From the NCBI GenBank assembly GCA_024398055.1, contig CP073749.1:4836594-4900593 (forward strand): a DNA stretch of 64,000 nt, written 5' to 3'. The translations under genes were made by a program, and so were the position numbers. The DNA comes from a bacterium SCSIO 12741 (lineage in GTDB: Bacteria; Bacteroidota; Bacteroidia; Flavobacteriales_G; Salibacteraceae). The notes below the pieces were generated by a model. The model had not been told where the DNA came from. It worked only from the letters and a program-made list of their open reading frames with translations, and made no database searches. Shown here piece by piece: positions 42,317-51,641 of the stretch (within the stretch, counting starts at the first letter, position 1; each line of letters begins with the position of its first letter).

Positions 42317-43421
42317 TGAAGAAATAGTATTGATCGAACCTTTCTTCGGAGGTTCGCATCAGCGATGGGCGGAAGAATTGACTCATCACCTAACTCTTCC
42401 CGTAAGGATTTTAAGTCTACCAGCCCGGCATTGGAAATGGCGAATGCATGGAGCCGCAATCACCTTGGCCCAGCGGTTTTTAGAAAACAATCCTAAACCA
42501 AAACTCATTTTGGCCACGGACATGCTCGACCTCACCACTTTTTTGAGCCTGACCCGTGAACGTAGCCATTCTCTTCCCGTTGTACTGTATTTTCATGAAA
42601 ATCAAATCACTTACCCCTGGTCTGACCAGGACGGAGATGTAAAAAAACAACGCAACCACCACTACGGGTTTATCAATTACACCTCTTGCCTAACTGCCGA
42701 TGAAATCTGGTTTAATTCCCACTATCATCGTCAATCCTTTTTGGAAGGTCTGCGTTCCTTTATTTCGATGTTTCCAGACCATACGCATCCTCATCATGTA
42801 GAGAAAGTCGGAGCCAAAAGTCGGGTTATTCCCATTGGCATGAACATTCCAAAGCCCACTAAAAACCAACACAATACAATCAACGAAGCGCCACTCATTC
42901 TTTGGAATCACCGCTGGGAATACGACAAAAATCCGGAAGACTTTTTCCGATTGATGGTAGACCTGGATAAACTTGGATTGAACTTCAGGTTGGCTGTATT
43001 GGGAGAACAAACGGGAAAGTACCCTCCTATTTTCGATCAGGCGAAAACAAAACTCAAGCATCGCATCGATCATTGGGGCTATGTTGAATCCAAGGAAGAC
43101 TATCAAAAATGGTTGCAGCGAGCCGATCTATTACCCGTTACAAGCAGGCAGGATTTTTTTGGAATTTCCGCGGTAGAAGCTATGGCCAGCAATACCTACC
43201 CAATACTCCCCGATCGATTGGCATTTCCAGAGCATTTAAACGAGGAAGCAAAAGGCAGGCATTTGTACCAAAACTATGACGATCTACGCTCCAGGATGGT
43301 CCATCTATTATCGGAAAATCGGCCCTCTTTTTCGTGGAAAAAAGACACGCAAATTGCAACATACGCTTGGGAGAATGTGGCGGAAACGATAGAATCCCGA
43401 ATTCGGGAACTGACGCCCTAA
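42303..43421 (+). CDS. DUF3524 glycosyltransferase, tRNA-queuosine mannosyltransferase-like
   Basis: A 372-aa cytoplasmic glycosyltransferase of the GT-B fold. The DUF3524 region is at the N-terminus: VLIEPFFGGSHQRWAEELTHH, RHWKWRMHGAAITLA, ATDMLDLTTFLSLT, VLYFHENQITYPW, and HHYGFINYTSCLTADEIWFNSHYHRQSFL. The donor-binding half contains LWNHRWEYDKNPEDFF, LAVLGEQ, YVESKEDYQKWLQRADLLPVTSRQDFFGISAVEAMA. Vertebrate and bacterial members (GTDC1/QTMAN) add mannose to queuosine in tRNA. The start at 42303 lies inside the end of murQ. Confidence 0.85.
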   Translation: MWQANEEIVLIEPFFGGSHQRWAEELTHHLTLPVRILSLPARHWKWRMHGAAITLAQRFLENNPKPKLILATDMLDLTTFLSLTRERSHSLPVVLYFHENQITYPWSDQDGDVKKQRNHHYGFINYTSCLTADEIWFNSHYHRQSFLEGLRSFISMFPDHTHPHHVEKVGAKSRVIPIGMNIPKPTKNQHNTINEAPLILWNHRWEYDKNPEDFFRLMVDLDKLGLNFRLAVLGEQTGKYPPIFDQAKTKLKHRIDHWGYVESKEDYQKWLQRADLLPVTSRQDFFGISAVEAMASNTYPILPDRLAFPEHLNEEAKGRHLYQNYDDLRSRMVHLLSENRPSFSWKKDTQIATYAWENVAETIESRIRELTP

Positions 43422-43573
43422 AAAATAGAGAACCAAACCTTTGGCCTTTTTTTGCGGTCCTTTCTTTAGAAAGGATATTTTTCACAAGCTATTCGGCGGG
43501 TCTGACAAATTGAAAAGTGGGGATGAAAAGAATGGACTTGTGAGATTGGATAATTGAGGTATTTTTACTTTAC

Positions 43574-46500
43574 GTGATTCTTAGCAAACGTTTCATAATC
43601 AATCTACTGAATACTTGGACCATAGCCCTGGTTTTGGTTCTGTTTCAATTGGACTCCTATGGCCAGTTGAAGCGTAACTCTATGGGTGATCAGTGGATTA
43701 CGAGCTTTGTGAACGATCACGTACAGGGCTGGCGCTACGTTGGAATGGACTTTACAGGTTGCGCTCCCCGCTTTTGGTTTCAATACCCGAATGGGATTCG
43801 GGATATGGCTTTTCAAGCTCCCATTTCAGCCAATCGTCAGGGTACAGCCTGCCTATTTCCGAGTGACGACCGAATCAGCAATACCTGGAAGAAACAGGTC
43901 ATTGGTACCTACAGTTCCTTTTGGTCGGGTCCCTTACCGATGAATCGGTCACAGAATGATACGATAAGAACCACCCCTTACCGGTATGGAATTCCAAAAC
44001 CAGGCAACGACACGGTGGTGTACATTTTCTACGAAGACATTGCCAACCGCAAAGTACTTTATGACGAGATCGTCGTTCGTCCGAATTCTAATATTTCCCG
44101 GGTCATCAGCAGAAAGCAGCATTTACTGACTCTGCCAACAACGGTAAGCCCTTATACCTACACCGGTGCGATGAATGTATGGGGACCCAGAGGATTTTTC
44201 AAGGGTCACGAGTATTCGCACGTCTCACTGGCAGAATGGAACCTGATGGCTTCTACCCTGCAATGTGCACCGGAGCATTATTGGATTGTGATTTACGACA
44301 TCTACAACAGTCGATTCCAAACCTTGCAACTTACCCCTACAGGATTTATTAAAACTCCGATCAATACCAGTTTTATTCAAGATGCCGTAGTACGAGGAAT
44401 GCGCTTTTCCACGGATGGCAAAAAATTGGCTGTTTACTCCGATCACTTCCACGAATACAGCGGGAAGAACATCCGAGCCGAAAGCCGAATCTACTTGATG
44501 GACTTTGATATTCTTACTGGTGTTCCATCCAACCCGTTGTTGGTTCAATCTCTACTGGATAGCGTGGTTTATGACAGTTTGTCCATCCAAGATGCCTATT
44601 ACGCTGGATTAGGTGCCATGGAGTTTTCTGCTGATAACCAGTATCTGTTTACCACACTCAAACGTCACTTTGTTCACCCTTCCAATGACACTCTCTATCG
44701 TTTTGATGCCCAAGCAACAACCACAGCCGCTTTGGCCAGTAGTCGGATGACCGTGAGAAGTTATTCCAACGGTCATTTCTTCCGGGATATGAAGTTGGGC
44801 CCTGATCGAAAAATCTATATTTCACGAGTTGACCCCACAGCACAAACGCCTTATGGCGGTACCACCCGTGACTTTTGCTACGGCCACCTGGATGCCATTT
44901 ACAACAGCAGTAATAACAACCAGGCCATGCACTATCACGAGGATGAATACCCTCGACTGCATAGTTTTGACTCCCGGCATCCTGGACCTGATGTGATTCA
45001 TAGTTTTCCGCGATTTGATAAATCACTTACGCTGAATTCCTTCTACAGCACCGAAGGATTTTGTGCCGACGACACCACCTTTTTTACCTACTTCAGAACC
45101 GAATGCGTAGATTCCATCCTTTGGGTGTTTGGTGATACTTCTAATGGTCAACCCGTCACCGCAACAGGAAACACGACCATTCACATTTACCCGGATAAGA
45201 ATGATTACCCCATTCAAGTTCATCTGTACCGCGGAGCGGTAACCGACACAATTTGGGATACGCTGAAAATAGATGGAATTCCAAAAGTTGATCTGGGGCA
45301 GGACACGGTTTTGTGTGCGGGTTCTACCCTAATCCTTGGTGATTCCAACGCCTTCTGCCTGAACTCAGTGGATTATACCTGGTCGGATAGTACGAATCAC
45401 CCTACTACCCAAATTCAAACCGGAGGAACTTTTTGGCTGGAGGTAGAAAACCAATGTGGCGTTTTCCGGGATACCATTCTGGTCGATTCCATTGATGTCC
45501 CAGATGTAAAACTTCCTACAGATACCGCCTTCTGTCGTACCGATTCCGTACTACTCGAAGTTCGATCGCCCCATGCCCAATACCTGTGGAGCACGCAGTC
45601 GCCCGACTCGCTTCTATGGGTCAAACAAACGGGAACCTATTCGGTAACGGTAACCAACGTATGCGGTATAGATTCCGGACAAACAATCGTTCAGGTGGAT
45701 GATACCCTGCGTCTTGATTTGGGAGAAGATACGGCCCTGTGCCAAATTCAAGGGCAGCAGATTGGTCTCGTGGTCGTTGGTGCCAATCAATTTATTTGGG
45801 ATGATCAGAGTACGGCTTCGCCTCGACTGGTGAATCAAGCGGGAACCTACTGGGTTTCTGGAAACAATACCTGTAATACCTCTTCCGATACCATCCGAGT
45901 GCTCAACGATATGCCTCCACAAGCCAATCTTGGTCCTGATACGGTGGCTTGTAAATGGAATACGCTGGCCCTATTCTCAACTTGGCCCAGAAGTACCTAC
46001 CTGTGGAGCTCCGGAGCCAAGACGGATACCTTGCATGTAAATCAAAGTAATACCTATTGGATTGATGTAACCAATACCTGTGGTACTGATCGAGATTCTG
46101 TCCAGATTACGGCCATCGATCTTCCCAATCCCGATATTCCAACCGACACCGTAATTTGTGCCGGAGATTCGCTGCTGTTTAACGCCTTTTCTCAGCACTC
46201 CAACTACAAATGGAATAACGGAAGTCAGCAGCCTGCCATGATGGTAGATACCGCTGGTATGTTCACAGTTACCGTTACCAATGCCTGCGGAAGCGTGACT
46301 CGATCCATCCAAGTAGACGAACTTCCCAAACCGCTGTTTTATATTCCGACCGATACCGTTTTGTGTAACGGTGAAAGCTGGACCATGGATTTGACCGCCT
46401 TTCAGGGAACCTATACCTGGGATGACAATAGCCATGATTCAATTCGGGAATTTACCGAAGCTGGTGTGTATGGAATATCCGTAACCAACCGCTGTGCCAC

Positions 46501-47242
46501 CGACACGGCTACTTTTGAAATATTCACTGCTCAAACGCCAAAAGTGGATTTACCAGATAGCCTCTGGATGTGTGAAGGAGAAAGCGTCATACTCAGAGGG
46601 GACAGTCAACCCCATGTGACTCATTCCTGGAGCACTGGAACCAATAGCCCTACTCGATTGGTTAAGAAAAGTGGAACCTATTGGGCCAAAGCCTTCAATG
46701 AATGTGGCGAAGATTTGGATTCAGTTGAGGTCGTCGTTCTTCCCTTCCCTGTCCCGGGCCCCATTCTGGATACTGTCATTTGCGATGGGCTCCCTGCTCA
46801 ACCAGACATTTACGATTTGAATGGTGAGGATTTTACCATTGTCTGGATGGACGGAGATAGTAGCGAATTCCGTGAGATTAGTGAACCTGGCGTTTACCGA
46901 TTTAAGCTGAGTAACGATGCCGGTTGTGAATCCTTTGATTCAATTCGAGTCAGGCAGTGTGACCGTCCTTTGTTTATTCCAAAAGCCTTTTCTCCAAACC
47001 GTGATGGGCTGAACGAAACCTTTGAAATAATTGGTGGAACCATTACCGAATTCCATCTTTTCATCTTCGATCGTTGGGGGCATATCGTCTTTGAGTCGCA
47101 CGACCAAAGTTATGGCTGGGATGGTACGCATCCGCAAACTGGCGAAGAACTACCTATTGGCATTTATACCTGGATGTTGGAATACACCCGCCAGGATCAC
47201 AAGATTATTCGGACAGAAGGGAATGTTTCGTTAATTCGATAG
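43574..47242 (+). CDS. Giant T9SS type B (gliding-motility-associated C-terminal) protein with Ig-like repeats
   Basis: A 1222-aa protein that seems to use a GTG start at 43574 (MILSKRFIINLLNTWTIALVL is the signal peptide). Residues about 30-480 contain beta-propeller-like text (MRFSTDGKKLAVYSDHFHEY, MEFSADNQYLFTTLKRH, KLGPDRKIYISRVDP). From about 560 to 1110 come seven or eight Ig/PKD-like modules with the pattern 'DLGxDTVxCxGxxLxL ... YxWSxxxxxxxxxVxxxGTYWVxVxNxCGxxxDxxxV'. The end, IPKAFSPNRDGLNETFEII ... LFIFDRWGHIVFES ... GIYTWMLEYTRQDHKIIRTEGNVSLIR, is the CHU_C type B domain. Likely a long surface filament or adhesin. Its 3' end overlaps the convergent gene by 12 bp. Confidence 0.85.
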   Translation: MILSKRFIINLLNTWTIALVLVLFQLDSYGQLKRNSMGDQWITSFVNDHVQGWRYVGMDFTGCAPRFWFQYPNGIRDMAFQAPISANRQGTACLFPSDDRISNTWKKQVIGTYSSFWSGPLPMNRSQNDTIRTTPYRYGIPKPGNDTVVYIFYEDIANRKVLYDEIVVRPNSNISRVISRKQHLLTLPTTVSPYTYTGAMNVWGPRGFFKGHEYSHVSLAEWNLMASTLQCAPEHYWIVIYDIYNSRFQTLQLTPTGFIKTPINTSFIQDAVVRGMRFSTDGKKLAVYSDHFHEYSGKNIRAESRIYLMDFDILTGVPSNPLLVQSLLDSVVYDSLSIQDAYYAGLGAMEFSADNQYLFTTLKRHFVHPSNDTLYRFDAQATTTAALASSRMTVRSYSNGHFFRDMKLGPDRKIYISRVDPTAQTPYGGTTRDFCYGHLDAIYNSSNNNQAMHYHEDEYPRLHSFDSRHPGPDVIHSFPRFDKSLTLNSFYSTEGFCADDTTFFTYFRTECVDSILWVFGDTSNGQPVTATGNTTIHIYPDKNDYPIQVHLYRGAVTDTIWDTLKIDGIPKVDLGQDTVLCAGSTLILGDSNAFCLNSVDYTWSDSTNHPTTQIQTGGTFWLEVENQCGVFRDTILVDSIDVPDVKLPTDTAFCRTDSVLLEVRSPHAQYLWSTQSPDSLLWVKQTGTYSVTVTNVCGIDSGQTIVQVDDTLRLDLGEDTALCQIQGQQIGLVVVGANQFIWDDQSTASPRLVNQAGTYWVSGNNTCNTSSDTIRVLNDMPPQANLGPDTVACKWNTLALFSTWPRSTYLWSSGAKTDTLHVNQSNTYWIDVTNTCGTDRDSVQITAIDLPNPDIPTDTVICAGDSLLFNAFSQHSNYKWNNGSQQPAMMVDTAGMFTVTVTNACGSVTRSIQVDELPKPLFYIPTDTVLCNGESWTMDLTAFQGTYTWDDNSHDSIREFTEAGVYGISVTNRCATDTATFEIFTAQTPKVDLPDSLWMCEGESVILRGDSQPHVTHSWSTGTNSPTRLVKKSGTYWAKAFNECGEDLDSVEVVVLPFPVPGPILDTVICDGLPAQPDIYDLNGEDFTIVWMDGDSSEFREISEPGVYRFKLSNDAGCESFDSIRVRQCDRPLFIPKAFSPNRDGLNETFEIIGGTITEFHLFIFDRWGHIVFESHDQSYGWDGTHPQTGEELPIGIYTWMLEYTRQDHKIIRTEGNVSLIR

Positions 47243-47755
47243 TCTCTCATTCACTTTCTTTTTTACCAACCGTAGCATTTCATTTCGAATCCAGCCACTA
47301 AAGGGTTTGACGAAAAACCAATAGATGGAAAATATGATTTTGGTGCCAGTGGTCAAGCATTTCACTCGTGTTTCCGTGCTCACCAAACACTCGTTATTTT
47401 CCAACTCTTTGAATTCAAAATTCCAGGCAATTAGCATTCGGTATCCCTTTCCGCCTTGGATGTAGGCTTCTTTGTCTGCAATCCACTCAATGTGTTTCTT
47501 GGCCCAAAATCCGTATAGAAATTCATGTGGTTCGTTCTCCTCTAACAAGGTAAACTTGGCCCCTTCTGTAAAATCCTTAAACCGGGTTTTGGAAAAAGGC
47601 ATGCCCCTTAATTTGAAGAGGAAGGAGATGACTCTGGATTCCGCTAAATCAAGATCAAGAACGGTGGAATAGCATTCCTTCGAACTGGCTTGAATTCGAA
47701 TACTGTGATATTCCGTGAAATTGAACTTAGGCAGGTATTTATTGATTAAGCTCAT
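47231..47755 (-). CDS. SRPBCC/DUF2867-like protein
   Basis: The ATG at 47755 (MSLINKYLPKFNFTEYHSIRI) overlaps the stop of the upstream gene (ATGA), giving 174 aa. The sequence has the helix-grip pattern of polyketide cyclase-like proteins: IQASSKECYSTVLDLDL, RFKDFTEGAKFTLLEENEPHEFLYGFWAKK, MLIAWNFEFKELENNECLVSTETRVKC. It ends with a hydrophobic stretch FSIYWFFVKPFSGWI. Last gene of a TetR-headed operon. Ligand unknown. Confidence 0.75.
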   Translation of the reverse strand: MSLINKYLPKFNFTEYHSIRIQASSKECYSTVLDLDLAESRVISFLFKLRGMPFSKTRFKDFTEGAKFTLLEENEPHEFLYGFWAKKHIEWIADKEAYIQGGKGYRMLIAWNFEFKELENNECLVSTETRVKCLTTGTKIIFSIYWFFVKPFSGWIRNEMLRLVKKKVNERLSN

Positions 47756-48132
47756 GCCATTTTTCGTTGTCCAATTAATGCCAGGGCTCCAATGGGAATT
47801 AACAAAGTCCATTGTGGAGCAAATTGCAACAAATACACACTTGCCCCCACAAAACCAAGTCCATAAAGCAGGTATGAAACACCAATAAAGGTGACAATCC
47901 CCTTAGAATGGGGATGCCCTTTAAACCCTTTTTTAAGCAGAATAAAGGACGAGTAAAACAAAAGTGCAGTTACCATATGCCAAACTCCCAATAGCTGAGT
48001 TTTTTCAGCCCAAGTCATGCTGCTTTCTTGCATGGGTTCAACCAGACCCACCTGACCACCAATTAGATGAAGAAGGGCGGTAAATAGGTTGAGGACACCA
48101 GCGATGATCAGGTAAATGTTTCGTTTTTTCAT
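47752..48132 (-). CDS. Four-TM membrane protein of unknown function
   Basis: A 126-aa protein with four hydrophobic segments: IYLIIAGVLNLFTALLHLIGG, LLGVWHMVTALLFYSSFILL, GIVTFIGVSYLLYGLGFVGA, and TLLIPIGALALIG. No catalytic motif. It lies 1 bp after the TetR gene's stop and overlaps the SRPBCC gene, so it is the middle gene of the TetR operon. Confidence 0.75.
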   Translation of the reverse strand: MKKRNIYLIIAGVLNLFTALLHLIGGQVGLVEPMQESSMTWAEKTQLLGVWHMVTALLFYSSFILLKKGFKGHPHSKGIVTFIGVSYLLYGLGFVGASVYLLQFAPQWTLLIPIGALALIGQRKMA

Positions 48133-48133
48133 A

Positions 48134-48685
48134 TCAGTAGACTAAAAATTGACTCAATTCTTTTTTCACTTCTTTCAGGTAATCTTTGCTCTGCTTTTTG
48201 TATCGAATCATTTCATGGTAACCAATTAGATACTTGTAGAAAAGTCCGGCTTTGAGATTTGCTTCTTCTTCCGAAAATCCCATCTGAACAAGCAACTGAC
48301 TGGTATATTCGATCCTTTGACGATCAATTGAATCTATGAGATCAAAGAGTTTTTTGTCAGCTTTGGCAAGCTTCTTCAGGAAAAAGAAGAAGTCGATGTA
48401 GGGATCTTTTTTAAAGGATAATTCGATGAGCTTTTCGAACCTCTCCCGAGCCGACTTCTCGGCATTTACGGCTTCAATGATTTTGGAGGTATTCTCCAAA
48501 ATCCAATAGTCGACCAGTTGCTTTAAAAAATCCTTTTTCGTTGAGAAGTGCCAGTAAAAGCTGGATTTGTTGACTTTGAGTTTTTGAGCCATTTTTTCTA
48601 TGACCAACCCTGCGGATCCTTTATCTGAAAACTCCTGATAGCCGAGTTCGAGCCAATGCTCCTTGGTAGCAATTATCTTAGGCAT
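48134..48685 (-). CDS. TetR/AcrR-family transcriptional regulator
   Basis: The frame opens at a GTG (48700), but the ATG at 48685 (MPKIIATKEHWLELGYQEFS) is the natural start, giving 183 aa. The N-terminal helix-turn-helix reads FSDKGSAGLVIEKMAQKLKVNKSSFYWHFSTKKDFLKQLVDYW. The C-terminal helical domain would bind a ligand. It heads the operon with the four-TM and SRPBCC genes. Two inverted repeats immediately upstream look like its operators, so the operon is probably autorepressed. Confidence 0.9.
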   Translation of the reverse strand: MPKIIATKEHWLELGYQEFSDKGSAGLVIEKMAQKLKVNKSSFYWHFSTKKDFLKQLVDYWILENTSKIIEAVNAEKSARERFEKLIELSFKKDPYIDFFFFLKKLAKADKKLFDLIDSIDRQRIEYTSQLLVQMGFSEEEANLKAGLFYKYLIGYHEMIRYKKQSKDYLKEVKKELSQFLVY

Positions 48686-48711
48686 TTTATTAGACGTCAC
48701 CGTTTAATAAA
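48686..48711. promoter_or_regulatory. Candidate TetR operator 1
   Basis: TTTATTAGACG-TCAC-CGTTTAATAAA, an inverted repeat with 11-bp arms (one mismatch), directly next to the TetR start codon. Confidence 0.65.
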
Positions 48712-48731
48712 AGCAAATATCAACAAAACCA

Positions 48732-48758
48732 TTTAATTAGACGATAGCGTCTATTAAA
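48732..48758. promoter_or_regulatory. Candidate TetR operator 2
   Basis: TTTAATTAGACG-ATAG-CGTCTATTAAA, the same dyad (TAGACG-N4-CGTCTA core) repeated 46 bp upstream of operator 1. Confidence 0.7.
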
Positions 48759-48792
48759 AAAATAGTTCAGGACAAAATAGGAGGGTTTAAGT

Positions 48793-49929
48793 TCAGCTAA
48801 TTGGAGCCAATCGAAACATCTTGCTCGATTGCATTCTGTTGGCCGCTTCTGGAGCCATCCGCATAAAGGTGTTGCGTAGAGTAATTAAAACCGGATGAGT
48901 TAAATGTGCCATTTTTCCAAGGGTCCAGCTGGTATTGACCACGTGATGCGCTTTTCGCATTCTATGTTTCTGAAATCTTTTGAAGGCCTCCTCTGCCTCA
49001 TGTCGTTCCAGGTATTCAGCCATGACCCAGGCATCTTCAATAGCCTGACAGGCTCCTTGCCCCATATTTGGCGTGGTGGCATGAGCGGCATCTCCGAGCA
49101 AACAGACCTTATTCTCATACCATTTGTGGATAGGGTGTAAGTCTTCAATTTCTGCCGTGTGAATTTGAGCCTTATCTGTTGATCGGATGATTTCCTGAAC
49201 CAAAGGAGAAAAAGACTGAAAATAGGCTTCAATATCCTCCACCTTAAACTCATTTGCCGATTGGTTAAATGTCTTCAAGGCATACCAATAAACACGTCGA
49301 GGTGCAATTTGTACAAATCCAAACCGGATGGCTTTACCCCAGGCTTCATTTAACTCACTTTGATACTGGGCAGACAACTCAAAATCAGTTACTCCCCGCC
49401 AACAAATTTGCCTGGCATTTCTAATCGTTTTTCCAGGAAACACCCGCTCCCTAACAGTAGAGTTTAATCCATCGGCACCGATAATCACTTCAGCATCCAC
49501 CTCTACTCCATTCTCAAACGAAAGCTTATACTGATTACCCTTGGATTGTAAATTCGATAGCTTGTGATCCAGAAAAAGCTTCGACGAATCCAAATGGTCC
49601 ATTAATACGGCCTGAAGCTTACCGCGGTGAATAGCCACATTTTTGACCTTGTACTTTCGTTCAAAGTATTTCAGATCAATCTTAGAAATACGTTTCAAGC
49701 CGGTGGTCGTAATGTTCATAGAAGAAATCGGATTTCCACTATCCTCCAGAAAACCCCGCAAACCTAATTTTTCATACACCTGCATGGCATTATTAGCAAT
49801 GATGATACCGGCGCCTGCCGATTTTAATTGCCTGGCCTGCTCATAAATTCGGGTATCAATTCCTTTTTGCCCCAGGGCAATGGCTGTTGTTAATCCACCA
49901 ATACCAGCTCCGATAATATCCACTTTCAT
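48793..49929 (-). CDS. FAD-dependent monooxygenase
   Basis: A 378-aa flavoprotein. The dinucleotide-binding motif is MKVDIIGAGIGGLTTAIALGQKG; the second FAD motif is VIIGADGLNSTVRERVF; the ribose-binding GD motif is VCLLGDAAHATTPNMGQGACQAIEDAWVMAEYL. This is the salicylate hydroxylase/kynurenine monooxygenase-like group that hydroxylates aromatic or similar substrates with NAD(P)H and O2. It lies upstream of the TetR operon on the same strand. A -7 element is at 50001. The substrate cannot be told from the sequence. Confidence 0.88.
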   Translation of the reverse strand: MKVDIIGAGIGGLTTAIALGQKGIDTRIYEQARQLKSAGAGIIIANNAMQVYEKLGLRGFLEDSGNPISSMNITTTGLKRISKIDLKYFERKYKVKNVAIHRGKLQAVLMDHLDSSKLFLDHKLSNLQSKGNQYKLSFENGVEVDAEVIIGADGLNSTVRERVFPGKTIRNARQICWRGVTDFELSAQYQSELNEAWGKAIRFGFVQIAPRRVYWYALKTFNQSANEFKVEDIEAYFQSFSPLVQEIIRSTDKAQIHTAEIEDLHPIHKWYENKVCLLGDAAHATTPNMGQGACQAIEDAWVMAEYLERHEAEEAFKRFQKHRMRKAHHVVNTSWTLGKMAHLTHPVLITLRNTFMRMAPEAANRMQSSKMFRLAPIS

Positions 49930-50000
49930 GCTTTACGAATTGGAACGAAAATCAATCATCTCCCCTATTCATATTAGCCGAATAAGGAAAATGAGTCCAT

Positions 50001-50008
50001 CAAATGTA
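50001..50008 (-). promoter_or_regulatory. -7 promoter element (TACATTTG) for the FAD monooxygenase
   Basis: An exact TAnnTTTG match on the minus strand, about 72 bp before the ATG at 49929. A -33 box is not clear. Confidence 0.35.
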
Positions 50009-50029
50009 AAGGGAAAACCCGTTTGGTTT

Positions 50030-50263
50030 TTACTTCAAACCACGTTCTTTTAGGAGCTTTTCCAACTTCTCTCTCTCGGTGTTGTTTCTGGCTGCAATGG
50101 GCAAATAGGCTAAGGGTAGAAAGGTAAGCAGGCCGAATCCGTTAAACACGGTGCTGTATAAGCCAATGCCAATGAGAAGGCCAATAATACCGGCATCATA
50201 CATCTTACTTTTCTTCTTTTTCTTCGCTTCTTCAAGAAGCTCTTCATCTGTCAATTCCGTCAT
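50030..50263 (-). CDS. Small membrane protein (77 aa)
   Basis: Begins with an acidic/lysine-rich cytoplasmic segment (TDEELLEEAKKKKKSKMYDAG). Two adjacent hydrophobic helices follow (IIGLLIGIGLYSTVFNGFG, LLTFLPLAYLPIAAR), then a charged C-terminal helix (TEREKLEKLLKERG). No family is recognised. It starts 19 bp after the stop of the glycosyltransferase gene, so they are probably co-transcribed. Confidence 0.7.
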   Translation of the reverse strand: MTELTDEELLEEAKKKKKSKMYDAGIIGLLIGIGLYSTVFNGFGLLTFLPLAYLPIAARNNTEREKLEKLLKERGLK

Positions 50264-50282
50264 GATCTTATTCCGATACCTA

Positions 50283-51533
50283 TTACTCTTCTATTACCCG
50301 ACAAATCTCGGACTTAAATGATTCCTTTTGCATTTCTGCTCCCATTCTTTCTGCCTCTTTCTTGTAGGCTGAATTCGTGTACAAATCGATCATTCTGGGT
50401 TCTAAGTTCTTAACGGTAATCTTGCTTACATCTATTCCTAAAGGTCCTAATCCCTTTTCGGATACAATTCTGTTCCACACATATTGATCGATAATGTGAG
50501 GGATGATTAAGGATGCACAACCATATTTAATGGCCGTATGGGTGGTTCCTGAACCGCCGTGATGAATCATTCCATACAGTTTTGGGCAAATCCAATCGTA
50601 GGGAATTTGGTTGACGAAATGGAATTGGTTGCGGTCATAAGAATCCGGTTCAATCAATCCCCCGGAGGCCGTGTTGATGATCGCAGGAATGTTGTTTCGT
50701 TTCAGAATATCTAATACGATTCGGGTCTTTTCTTTGGGATTGGTGTTGATCATGCTACCGAAAGTCACCATAACCAATTTTGAATGGCGTTTTAAAAAAG
50801 ACTCTAATTCCGGTGAAGGTTCCCAATTAATGGTCTTGCTCCTCTCGTGGTAACCTAAAACCTGCAGGTTTTCGCCCCAGTAGTTTGGTCTTTTAAAAAG
50901 CGATGGTGAAACGGTGTAAATAGCTCGATTCTCAAACAATGCTCTTTTGATCGCACCGGTCTTAAGCTTTTTAGGGTTGGACAGCCACTTTACCGAACCC
51001 GAAATGGTTTTGATCAATCCGAAATTTGCCAATTGGTAGGTTAATTTATTGATGAATGGGCCATAGTTTTTGTTGAAAGCCACGTGAGCATGATCCTTTA
51101 CATAATGTAGATATGGCACGGGTGTAACCAATATTCTTCGGTTCTTATTTTCCAAGCCCCAAATGATGGGATACATCACCTTACCATTATGTACAATTCG
51201 ATCCGGTTGCTCTGTTTCAATGATTTTTTCCTGAAGAAGGATCATCTTCTTGTTGACCTCCTTTTGCAGGGAAACCAATTTGAGGTAGGCCCGCATTTTT
51301 TTGAAGCCAAACGGTCCTCCACCCATAGCAATCCTTCCAGCTGGACTATCCAGCATCTCGATAAACTCACTTCCCAGTGAGGCAAATTCAAATCCTGAAT
51401 CTTCAGCAAGATTTCTAAACTGCTCAGGAAACAAACAGATAACCTGGTGTCCCCTACCCTTGAGAATTTCGGCAATGGCCAAAAAGGGTTCCATATCTCC
51501 CCGGGTGCCTATGGATGTTAGGATGATTTTCAT
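50283..51533 (-). CDS. UGT-like glycosyltransferase (GT1/GT28 type)
   Basis: A 416-aa GT-B-fold enzyme: MKIILTSIGTRGDMEPFLAIAEILKGRGHQVICLFPEQFRNLAEDSGFEFASLG at the N-terminus. The C-terminal half reads VMVTFGSMINTNPKEKTRIVLDIL, VNQIPYDWICPKLYGMIHHGGSGTTHTAIKYGCASLIIPHIIDQYVWNRIVSEKGLGP. The HHGGSGTT and DQ motifs bind the nucleotide-sugar donor. Such enzymes glycosylate sterols, polyketides or lipids. Followed by a small two-TM protein gene. Acceptor unknown. Confidence 0.88.
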   Translation of the reverse strand: MKIILTSIGTRGDMEPFLAIAEILKGRGHQVICLFPEQFRNLAEDSGFEFASLGSEFIEMLDSPAGRIAMGGGPFGFKKMRAYLKLVSLQKEVNKKMILLQEKIIETEQPDRIVHNGKVMYPIIWGLENKNRRILVTPVPYLHYVKDHAHVAFNKNYGPFINKLTYQLANFGLIKTISGSVKWLSNPKKLKTGAIKRALFENRAIYTVSPSLFKRPNYWGENLQVLGYHERSKTINWEPSPELESFLKRHSKLVMVTFGSMINTNPKEKTRIVLDILKRNNIPAIINTASGGLIEPDSYDRNQFHFVNQIPYDWICPKLYGMIHHGGSGTTHTAIKYGCASLIIPHIIDQYVWNRIVSEKGLGPLGIDVSKITVKNLEPRMIDLYTNSAYKKEAERMGAEMQKESFKSEICRVIEE

Positions 51534-51641
51534 GGAAGGAAATGCTCAGTTCAAATTATAGATTTTTTTCTTCGGCCTCATGCAAACTCAGGATAAACAA
51601 TTGATCGACACAACGAAAACTGCTACCACCAACCATCAATT

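Noticed and set aside
43422-43470. Possible terminator after the DUF3524 glycosyltransferase (CCAAACCTTTGG then T-run)
   Set aside because: The stem would need a two-base loop, so it is not a workable hairpin.
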